From a virus, in IMG/VR virus record IMGVR_UViG_3300000236_000002, positions 1 through 41,579 of that record: DNA of 41,579 nucleotides. One strand, 5' to 3'. A program made the position numbers and the translations under genes. Numbering within the stretch: position 1 is the stretch's first letter; the number at the start of each line of letters is the position of its first letter. The notes beneath the pieces are model-generated. The model saw only the letters and a list, made by a program, of their open reading frames with translations, was not told the DNA's origin and did no database searches. Positions 18,730 to 23,566 of the stretch are shown piece by piece.

Positions 18730-18757
18730 AATAAAGCGGTAAAAAAGCCGCTTTATT
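18730..18757 (+). terminator. Terminator hairpin after the holin-like gene
   Basis: AATAAAGCGG at 18730-18739 pairs perfectly with CCGCTTTATT at 18748-18757 (10 base pairs, 8-base loop). It lies 7 bases past the stop codon and before the next gene. It has a weak T-tract, so it may act as an attenuator with some readthrough. Confidence 0.6.
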
Positions 18758-18773
18758 CTTAAGTTATTTAAAA

Positions 18774-19709
18774 ATGAAAGATTTCTTCAATAAACATAGA
18801 ACAGGTATTATTCATTTTGTAGGCTTTATAATAATAGCATTAAGCCTATTATTTATTGGTTGGAGTGTAACAAAATTAGACCTATTCGATTTTTTCAATG
18901 TTATCTCCAAAGTGGTTAATTTGTCGATTGTGTTTGCTATTGTAGTTATTACTTCTACATTGATAATTATGTTTGCAGAGCAAAAGAAAATTAGAAAATC
19001 ACAAAAAAAACTAAGCGTAGATATTGATTCGATAAAAAAAACGGACCAACAGCATTTTGAAATTGCCGAGCAAAATAGGAAGTTACTTATTGAAGAAATA
19101 AATAATTTAACCAGCAAAATACACCACTTAACCGTAACTGTTAAGGCTATTGACTATAATATAACTGTTAAGGTATTCAATCATTTAGATCTTGAAAAAA
19201 AGTTATTCGTTGGCTTGCGTACTATCAATTATGAGCGCATCGAAATATTAGATGCTATGTTCACTACCTTCTTTGAGAAGATAATCAAAAAAATAACCGC
19301 ACACGTTAGAAGTCTGAAAGAAAACAATAAGCCGTTTACGTATAAAGCGCAAAAAGCAATAGTCGATGAAATAGAACAAATATTGCTGACAGATAACATT
19401 AAAATAAGTCAGAAAAATTTTATTGAATTATTCACTACTCTAATGAAAGATGTGATAGAAGAAAAAAGAGTAGATAAGAAAAAAGAAATTGCAGATATTA
19501 TTTCCGACAATTTCAAAGTTTTTATTGAGGCTATTTATTTTGAATATATTTATCCTTACAAGAAAGGTATGCTGCCTATTCCCAAAAAAGGAGCTACCAA
19601 AAATACCAACGAAACAAATAATACCAATAATTCAAACATAAACGGCAACGATAATTTTGCGTTACAACAAATAAAAGCTGAAAATATAACAATAAACATA
19701 GACAAATAA
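18774..19709 (+). CDS. Membrane-anchored coiled-coil protein of unknown function
   Basis: This 311-residue protein has two N-terminal transmembrane helices (about 13-31 and 45-66) with a short loop, then a Lys/Glu/Gln coiled-coil rod (70-130), a helical middle (FVGLRTINYERIEILDAMF) and an Asn/Thr-rich linker (NTNETNNTNNSNINGNDNF). Its end, QQIKAENITINI, resembles short beta-helix capping segments also seen in two lysogeny proteins of this window. It closes the late operon before a strong terminator. It could be a lysis regulator, a spanin-like protein or an exclusion factor; none is proven. Confidence 0.6.
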   Translation: MKDFFNKHRTGIIHFVGFIIIALSLLFIGWSVTKLDLFDFFNVISKVVNLSIVFAIVVITSTLIIMFAEQKKIRKSQKKLSVDIDSIKKTDQQHFEIAEQNRKLLIEEINNLTSKIHHLTVTVKAIDYNITVKVFNHLDLEKKLFVGLRTINYERIEILDAMFTTFFEKIIKKITAHVRSLKENNKPFTYKAQKAIVDEIEQILLTDNIKISQKNFIELFTTLMKDVIEEKRVDKKKEIADIISDNFKVFIEAIYFEYIYPYKKGMLPIPKKGATKNTNETNNTNNSNINGNDNFALQQIKAENITINIDK

Positions 19710-19733
19710 GTTTTTTCATTAATAAAGGTGTCG

Positions 19734-19769
19734 CAGGCTTCTAATGTGAATTATGAGCCTGTTTTTTTA
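19734..19769 (+). terminator. Terminator of the late operon
   Basis: CAGGCT at 19734-19739 pairs with AGCCTG at 19756-19761, followed directly by seven T. This is the textbook rho-independent form, 25 bases after the last late gene. Confidence 0.75.
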
Positions 19770-19782
19770 TTTTTTCGCATTT

Positions 19783-19801
19783 TGTTTACTGTATGTTTAC
19801 T
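19783..19801 (+). promoter_or_regulatory. Candidate integrase arm-type sites, left pair
   Basis: Two copies of TGTTTACT begin at 19783 and 19794, 11 bases (one helical turn) apart. The same pair with the same spacing and orientation recurs at 20025 and 20036, on the other side of the tRNA-derived core. Two flanking pairs of short repeats are the layout of lambda-type attP arm sites. Confidence 0.6.
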
Positions 19802-19810
19802 AAAAATAAA

Positions 19811-19842
19811 AAAGACCTACATAGATAAGTATGTAAGTCTTT
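19811..19842 (-). terminator. Leftward terminator downstream of the tRNA 3' half
   Basis: AAAGAC-C-TACATA (19811-19823) pairs with TATGTA-A-GTCTTT (19830-19842), with a single mismatch. Read leftward it is followed by a run of T. It lies 12 bases beyond the tRNA-like 3' end, so after integration it would terminate the rebuilt host tRNA transcript. Confidence 0.65.
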
Positions 19843-19853
19843 GATTTTAAGAG

Positions 19854-19896
19854 TGGAGCTTACCGGAATCGAACCGGTGACCTTTTGACTGCCAGA
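19854..19896 (-). other. attP core: 3' half of a tRNA gene (anticodon arm to acceptor)
   Basis: Read on the minus strand, this carries an anticodon loop CTGGCAG, the stem side TCAAA, variable loop AGGTC, a perfect T arm (ACCGG, loop TTCGATT, CCGGT) and an acceptor 3' strand AAGCTCC plus discriminator A. The opposite anticodon strand is imperfect and no D arm or 5' acceptor follows, so this is not a complete tRNA. Loop positions put GGC at the anticodon, which would be tRNA-Ala, but the host gene should decide. Integrases of this family commonly recombine at such tRNA 3' halves so that the host gene is restored. Arm-type repeats flank it and the integrase starts 150 bases away. Confidence 0.75.
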
Positions 19897-20007
19897 CAAT
19901 AGTGTATTATTTTTGTTGGCTTATTTGTTGGTGTGTAAATCAGTATTTTACATCGAATATTTGCTTTTTAGTAAAAAAATATTTTCGTAAATATACATTG
20001 TTTTGCG

Positions 20008-20015
20008 TACATTTG
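20008..20015 (+). promoter_or_regulatory. Integrase promoter -7 box
   Basis: TACATTTG fits TAnnTTTG. The transcript would begin near 20021, just before the right-hand arm sites, and lead to the ATG at 20048. The -33 position carries TTCG, a partial match. Confidence 0.5.
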
Positions 20016-20024
20016 TGCGCAAAA

Positions 20025-20043
20025 TGTTTACTAAATGTTTACT
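20025..20043 (+). promoter_or_regulatory. Candidate integrase arm-type sites, right pair
   Basis: TGTTTACT at 20025-20032 and 20036-20043 repeats the left pair, with the following sequence TAAAAAT also shared. The pair lies in the integrase leader between its promoter and start codon, so integrase binding there could also repress its own gene. Confidence 0.6.
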
Positions 20044-20047
20044 AAAA

Positions 20048-21214
20048 ATGAGTACGACAATAAAATCAGTCATTAAAAGTAAGGACACCAATAAAGAAGG
20101 TAAGGTTAATGTTAAAATACGAATTACCCACAAACGAAAGATTAAATACCTTCCGACTATCTTCTACGTGTTTCCAAACGAATTTGACAATGAAAAAGGG
20201 TTGCTTCGTAAAAAAAGTCCCAACGCTGCATTCATTAATTTAGAACTTCAGAAAAAAGTGTTTGAATTTCAGAAAAAAGTAATTGAATTTCCAGCTAACA
20301 TTACACCTGAAGCCTTATTTACACATCTCGCGTATTCAAACGAAAATAAGGAAGATATTGATTTTTTCATTTTACTAAAAAACAAAATCAATCATCTGAA
20401 AGAAATAGGCAAACTCGGTTCTTCTCGAATTAACGAATCGACTAGCAAAATTCTATCTTTGTTTGTAAAAAAGCCTATACTTGATTTTAAAGCTATTGAT
20501 TTCAATTTTCTTAAATCTTTTGAGAATTTTATGCAGCTCGAAGGTTTGAAAACAAATTCGATTGGTGTACACATGCGAAATGTTAGAGCTATATACAATC
20601 AAGCCATTGACGAACAGATTATCAGTTTGGAATATTATCCTTTCAGACGTTTTAAGATTAAAAAGGAGCGAACTATCAAACGAAGCCTTGCCATCGACCA
20701 GTTAAAAAAAATTAAAAATACCGTTTTCAAAGATGCTAATTTAGAGTTTGCCAAAGATTATTTTTTCTTATCATTCTATTTGATAGGTATTAACGTAATC
20801 GACATGTACAATTTAATTAAAATAAAAAATGGTAGAATTATTTATCGACGGTCCAAAACTGGTCGTATTTACGATGTGAAAGTACAACCAGAAGCGTTGG
20901 CTTTAATCGAAAAGTACAAAGGTATCGAGCGACTTTTGAATTTTTACGAGAAGTACAACGACCACCGAAATTTAGATAAATCGGTAAATAAGAAATTGAA
21001 ACGCATCGCTACTTTATGCGAAATTGACGACCCTATTTCAACCTACTATGCTCGCCATTCGTGGGCTACAGTCGCATCTAAAATAGGTATTTCAAAAGAT
21101 ATTATTTCGCACGCTTTAGGACATGGTAACGACACAGTAACAGATGTATATATTGACTTTGATTTGAGCAAAGTTGATGCTGCAAATAAGGCTGTTATAG
21201 AGGCGTTGAAATAA
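20048..21214 (+). CDS. int: Tyrosine recombinase (phage integrase)
   Basis: This 388-residue integrase joins attP to the host tRNA site. It has an N-terminal arm-binding domain (about 1-95), a SAM-like core-binding domain (100-200, ending SIGVHMRNVRAIYNQAID) and a catalytic domain. The catalytic region shows RRSKTGR (strand lysine), ARHSWAT (Arg II with His), ALGHGND (His III) and the nucleophile Y368 in TDVYID. At the usual Arg I position the sequence is YLIGINVIDMYNL with no arginine, as in some Bacteroidota recombinases. I chose the ATG at 20048 because the longer frame starts upstream of, or at, the predicted transcript start and the arm sites. A strong terminator follows. Confidence 0.9.
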   Translation: MSTTIKSVIKSKDTNKEGKVNVKIRITHKRKIKYLPTIFYVFPNEFDNEKGLLRKKSPNAAFINLELQKKVFEFQKKVIEFPANITPEALFTHLAYSNENKEDIDFFILLKNKINHLKEIGKLGSSRINESTSKILSLFVKKPILDFKAIDFNFLKSFENFMQLEGLKTNSIGVHMRNVRAIYNQAIDEQIISLEYYPFRRFKIKKERTIKRSLAIDQLKKIKNTVFKDANLEFAKDYFFLSFYLIGINVIDMYNLIKIKNGRIIYRRSKTGRIYDVKVQPEALALIEKYKGIERLLNFYEKYNDHRNLDKSVNKKLKRIATLCEIDDPISTYYARHSWATVASKIGISKDIISHALGHGNDTVTDVYIDFDLSKVDAANKAVIEALK

Positions 21215-21220
21215 TTTTAA

Positions 21221-21258
21221 AAATTTCACACTTTTTTTTAGTGTGAAATTTTTTTTTA
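21221..21258 (+). terminator. Integrase terminator
   Basis: AAATTTCACACT (21221-21232) pairs perfectly with AGTGTGAAATTT (21240-21251), followed by a T run. It lies 6 bases after the integrase stop and separates integrase transcription from the repeat array. Confidence 0.8.
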
Positions 21259-21271
21259 CCAAAATACATTG

Positions 21272-21279
21272 TATATTTG
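21272..21279 (+). promoter_or_regulatory. Promoter of the CRISPR-like array
   Basis: TATATTTG is an exact TAnnTTTG match. A transcript would start near 21286, at the first repeat, and run through the array to the terminator at 21589. The -33 region is T-rich without a clear TTTG. Confidence 0.5.
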
Positions 21280-21282
21280 CAG

Positions 21283-21535
21283 CATCAAAATCAAATAGGG
21301 AATTGAAATAATTAAATTTACTGAATTTAAAAATTTCGCTCGCTTTTTGTGATTATTAAATCGAAATTTTCACTCATTTGGGGAGTTTTTAATCGAACCC
21401 GCAGGGAATTGAAATAATTACATTTGTTAAATATTTCTCATTCTCCCCAAATTTTAATCGAACCCGCAGGGAATTGAAAAAATTGAATTAGATAAATCAC
21501 AACAAAGCATAATCGAACCCGCAGGGAATTGAAAT
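21283..21535 (+). CRISPR. CRISPR-like mini-array of type I-B/III-style repeats, degenerate
   Basis: Three near-identical 30-base units lie at 21386-21415, 21451-21480 and 21506-21535, sharing AATCGAACCCGCAGGG followed by AATTGAAA. A fourth, partly deleted unit ends at 21309. Intervals between units are 76, 35 and 25 bases. The unit begins TTTTAAT in two copies and ends ATTGAAA(T/A), the 3' tag typical of type I-B and type III repeats, and can fold as TCGA..CCC-GCA-GGG..TTGA. It has its own promoter box and terminator. No cas1, cas2 or effector operon is nearby. Against a normal array: the intervals are AT-rich, unequal and weakly alike just after each repeat, and few in number. An RNA anti-CRISPR or a structured phage RNA would look the same. 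Confidence 0.6.
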
Positions 21536-21588
21536 AATTAGATTGAATAAATCTTAATTGAAATTCTTGATTTTGCTAAATTTTTACA

Positions 21589-21617
21589 ACAAAAGCCCGC
21601 TTTTTGCGGGCTTTTGT
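21589..21617 (+). terminator. Terminator of the array transcript
   Basis: ACAAAAGCCCGC (21589-21600) pairs with GCGGGCTTTTGT (21606-21617), a 12-base-pair stem with a TTTTT loop. It is symmetrical, and could stop leftward transcripts as well. Confidence 0.8.
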
Positions 21618-21642
21618 CATTTATAAAAACAGTATTAAGGGT

Positions 21643-21703
21643 TTACCTTTTGTTTAACAATCCCTAATTACGAAATGCTATTTTTTAGTACAACAAAAGG
21701 TAA
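21643..21703. repeat. 12-base perfect inverted repeat with 37-base loop
   Basis: TTACCTTTTGTT (21643-21654) is the exact complement of AACAAAAGGTAA (21692-21703). The loop holds no ORF. It lies between two terminators in a gene-free stretch, so it is not explained as a simple terminator; a small structured RNA or protein-binding site is possible. Confidence 0.6.
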
Positions 21704-21726
21704 GCTTTTTGTATAAAAAAATAAAA

Positions 21727-21761
21727 CAAAAAAGCCGTTGAAAAATCCAACGGCTTTTTTG
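21727..21761 (-). terminator. Terminator of the leftward lysogeny operon
   Basis: CAAAAAAGCCGTTG (21727-21740) pairs with CAACGGCTTTTTTG (21748-21761). The stop codon of the last leftward gene touches the hairpin. T-runs on both sides make it bidirectional. Confidence 0.8.
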
Positions 21762-21938
21762 TTACTCCCAGTATTTCATGTGAATCTCAAGAAAAAAGAA
21801 CTGCAACAAACCTTCTTTTTTTTCTTGGTGTTCACTTTTATTCCAATCTTTCCATTCCTGTACTCCGCCAGTGAGGGCGAAAAACAAAAATGAAATTGGA
21901 AAAATTAAAACTAAAAGAATGAATATAAATCGTCTCAT
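21762..21938 (-). CDS. Small single-helix membrane protein
   Basis: This 58-residue protein has an N-terminal transmembrane helix (RFIFILLVLIFPISFLFFAL, residues 3-22) and a short polar tail with HQEKKEG. Its ATG overlaps the previous stop (TAATG), so it is translationally coupled as the last gene of the leftward operon. Small membrane proteins in this place often act in superinfection exclusion; the function here is unknown. Confidence 0.6.
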   Translation of the reverse strand: MRRFIFILLVLIFPISFLFFALTGGVQEWKDWNKSEHQEKKEGLLQFFFLEIHMKYWE

Positions 21939-22072
21939 TATTCTTCCTTTTCTGCGGGTTTATCCGCTTTGGGTTTTTCTACTAATTTTACCCTCTGGTT
22001 TTCTTTGTCAAATTCAGCAGACTTATATTTTTCTTTCAAGAATTCTTTTGCTGCTTGTTTTTTTTTGTTCAT
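21938..22072 (-). CDS. Small lysine-rich protein
   Basis: This 44-residue protein is almost entirely charged (MNKKKQAAKEFLKEKYKSAE, ending KPAEKEE). Its 5' end overlaps the preceding gene by 50 bases and its stop overlaps the next start. It may be a soluble partner of the small membrane protein that follows. No family was recognised. Confidence 0.5.
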   Translation of the reverse strand: MNKKKQAAKEFLKEKYKSAEFDKENQRVKLVEKPKADKPAEKEE

Positions 22073-22292
22073 CAGTTTTCTGTTCTAGTTCCATTTCTTC
22101 GTTTTTTATTTGGTTTTTAATAACCCAATACTCTAAGAAGCCAACTAGCTCATTGAGCTGTGGCAAATAACGCTTGGGAATTGGGTCTCGCCCCAAACGT
22201 ATTTTTTTTGGATTACCCGTTAATATTAGGCTCAACTGACTAATATTAAGTGGTAAATTTTTAATTCTTTCTTGCATTTTGTACCCTTCCAT
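22023..22292 (-). CDS. Hypothetical helical protein
   Basis: This 89-residue protein starts at the ATG at 22292 (MEGYKMQERIKNL) or at 22277; both follow a strong leftward promoter box. It contains ISQLSLILTGNPKKIRLGRD, reminiscent of an XRE-like helical segment, then PQLNELVGFLEYWVIKNQ and a Glu/Lys-rich coiled tail. It could be a small DNA-binding protein or antirepressor partner. Its own promoter separates it from the upstream Csf1-like gene. Confidence 0.6.
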   Translation of the reverse strand: MEGYKMQERIKNLPLNISQLSLILTGNPKKIRLGRDPIPKRYLPQLNELVGFLEYWVIKNQIKNEEMELEQKTDEQKKTSSKRILERKI

Positions 22293-22312
22293 TCTATATA
22301 TTTTAAAAAGTT

Positions 22313-22351
22313 CCTTGCAAAGATACACAAAAAAAAGTGTATTTTGCAAGG
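22313..22351 (-). promoter_or_regulatory. Leftward promoter inside a 15-base-pair inverted repeat
   Basis: On the minus strand TATCTTTG (22325-22318) matches TAnnTTTG, with CTTG at 22350-22347 about 21 bases upstream. The whole promoter lies in an inverted repeat: CCTTGCAAA-G-ATACAC (22313-22328) pairs with GTGTATTTTGCAAGG (22337-22351), with one bulged G and an A8 loop. As DNA this could be an operator; as RNA from the upstream gene it would be a hairpin. It should control the three small genes down to 21762. Confidence 0.55.
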
Positions 22352-22361
22352 CTTTTTTTAC

Positions 22362-22742
22362 TTATCTTCTTTTTTGGTTTAATAAACTTTCCACTTTTTC
22401 GGCTGTTATTTTGTCGCTATTTTGAGCATCGAAACGCTCCCACGCTTGAATTAACATAATAACTCTTCTTCTTATTCTAAATAACGAAGTTTTCAATTCT
22501 TTGTACGATGCGTAATTTTTCTCTTTGTAGTCTGTGTGTACAGCTTTTATATTGTTGTTTTCAAACACAATATAATCTATGTTTCTTTCTACTCCAAACC
22601 TTTTATAAAAAAAATTATAATTAGCTTCGGATTTTGGAATTTCAAACAGTTCTAGTAATTTTGAAACCGTAATAGAATTTACGAGAGTGCTATAGCCGTA
22701 TCTTTGGCTATTGTGTACCAACGGTTCATAATAGGCAAAATT
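22362..22742 (-). CDS. C-terminal part of a -1 frameshift fusion
   Basis: This open frame has no ATG until its last third; the only early start codon is a TTG at 22721. It is in the -1 register to the gene that overlaps it. The zero-frame gene holds the canonical slippery heptamer A AAT TTA at 22748-22742, and downstream RNA can pair ATAGCC (22711-22706) with GGCTAT (22697-22692). A slip there adds 126 residues beginning NFAYYEPLVHNSQRYGYS. The segment SKLLELFEIPK...FFYKRFGVERNIDYIVF is faintly like AntA-type antirepressors. If not frameshifted in life, this is a pseudogene fragment created by an indel. Confidence 0.6.
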   Translation of the reverse strand, partial: NFAYYEPLVHNSQRYGYSTLVNSITVSKLLELFEIPKSEANYNFFYKRFGVERNIDYIVFENNNIKAVHTDYKEKNYASYKELKTSLFRIRRRVIMLIQAWERFDAQNSDKITAEKVESLLNQKRR

Positions 22743-23206
22743 AAATTTGCTTTTTCTACATCAAACACTACATTTCCGGCATCGGTAGCTACTATAAACC
22801 GTTGTTTGTTGTAGTTAATTGGTGCTTTGTAAGCAATGTGCTTTTTGTTTGAATAAGTAACTCCTATCTGAAAAGGAGTGTCGGGAATGTGCAGCAATAG
22901 CTCGAGCATTTCATTTCTACTAAGCAACTTCAATTCCTTTTCGGTTGCAAAAAAAGAGTAGTTTCGTAAGCTATTAAGTTGTTTCTCGCCTTGAATGACT
23001 GGTTGGGTGAGTAGAGCAAAGTCGATGCTCAAATAATCGGACTTGTATTTAAAGATTTCAAGGTCGGTAAAGGTATCACCTATTATATCCTTGAATTTCA
23101 CACCTACATTGATTTGTTTGCCCGAAAATGCGCAAATTGTATCTATATCTTTATGTGTGGTGCACGTAAGTCGATTAGCGAATAAATGTTTTGCGATTAA
23201 ATCCAT
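22679..23206 (-). CDS. Csf1-like protein (weak similarity), zero-frame product
   Basis: This 175-residue protein starts at the ATG at 23206, just after a TACATTTG promoter-like box. From memory of the family, the order of motifs recalls the type IV CRISPR large subunit Csf1: a Cys-Gly knuckle (ICAFSGKQI), F-T-D-L-E with following Ser/Tyr, FFATEKELKLLSRNEMLELL, then IPDTPFQIGVTYSNKKHIAY and KAPINYNKQRFIV. Only one of the Csf1 cysteine pairs is visible. The match is by eye and weak. The gene is in the leftward lysogeny operon, about 1.1 kb from the CRISPR-like array, and appears fused by -1 frameshifting to the next frame, giving about 281 residues. Confidence 0.6.
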   Translation of the reverse strand: MDLIAKHLFANRLTCTTHKDIDTICAFSGKQINVGVKFKDIIGDTFTDLEIFKYKSDYLSIDFALLTQPVIQGEKQLNSLRNYSFFATEKELKLLSRNEMLELLLHIPDTPFQIGVTYSNKKHIAYKAPINYNKQRFIVATDAGNVVFDVEKANLILPIMNRWYTIAKDTAIALS

Positions 23207-23236
23207 ACAAATTATGTTTTTTTGTAAAAAGAAACA

Positions 23237-23244
23237 CAAATGTA
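23237..23244 (-). promoter_or_regulatory. Leftward promoter-like box before the Csf1-like gene
   Basis: Read leftward this is TACATTTG, an exact TAnnTTTG match 30 bases before the ATG at 23206. A clear -33 TTTG at the right spacing is missing, so it may be weak or helped by an activator. Confidence 0.35.
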
Positions 23245-23281
23245 TGTAATTTAATCAAATACTTATATTATTGTTGAAAAC

Positions 23282-23560
23282 TTATCGTGTTTCTAGCAAA
23301 TTTATTATCTTTTTCAATAGTTCAATTTCGCGTTTTAAAGCTTCGTTTTCTTGTTTAAATAGTAATAGTTGTGTTTGAGCGTCTTGGTCATCGGCAATGG
23401 TATTGATGTGAATTGCATTGTTATTTCCTCTTATGCTATTCCCTAACAGCGACGATTTAAGCCTTATATTTTCGATAAAAAACGATTTTACCGAATCATC
23501 AAATAGCTTTACTAGCTTGTTTAAATCGTTGTCTATTGCCGAAGATGTGTCTTCGGACAT
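23282..23560 (-). CDS. Small coiled-coil protein with beta-cap motif
   Basis: This 92-residue protein has an acidic N-terminus, a helix (LNKLVKLFDDSVKSFFIENI), a Gly/Asn segment GNSIRGNNNAIHIN (40-53) and a C-terminal coiled coil (LLLFKQENEALKREIELLKK). The Gly/Asn segment followed by a heptad coil is also found in the repressor of this operon. It may be an oligomeric adaptor or a truncated repressor-like protein without the DNA-binding part. The gene is 6 bases from the membrane protein before it, so they are cotranscribed. Confidence 0.65.
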   Translation of the reverse strand: MSEDTSSAIDNDLNKLVKLFDDSVKSFFIENIRLKSSLLGNSIRGNNNAIHINTIADDQDAQTQLLLFKQENEALKREIELLKKIINLLETR

Positions 23561-23566
23561 ATTCTT

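Noticed and set aside
19854-19896. A complete tRNA gene on the minus strand
   Set aside because: Only the anticodon loop through the acceptor 3' strand is present; the matching 5' acceptor, D arm and one anticodon strand are missing, so it is an attachment-site fragment.
21386-21535. A normal adaptive CRISPR array
   Set aside because: Only three good repeats, unequal 35 and 25 base intervals, no cas1/cas2, and interval starts that resemble each other; reported instead as CRISPR-like.
21386-21535. Repeats as extra integrase core sites, because AATCGAACC is shared with the tRNA T arm in attP
   Set aside because: The match is only nine bases, is the universal T-loop string, and the rest of the 30-base unit differs.
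22362-22721. An independent gene starting at TTG 22721
   Set aside because: No ATG and no leader, but a canonical slippery heptamer in register upstream; frameshifting or a broken gene is a better explanation.
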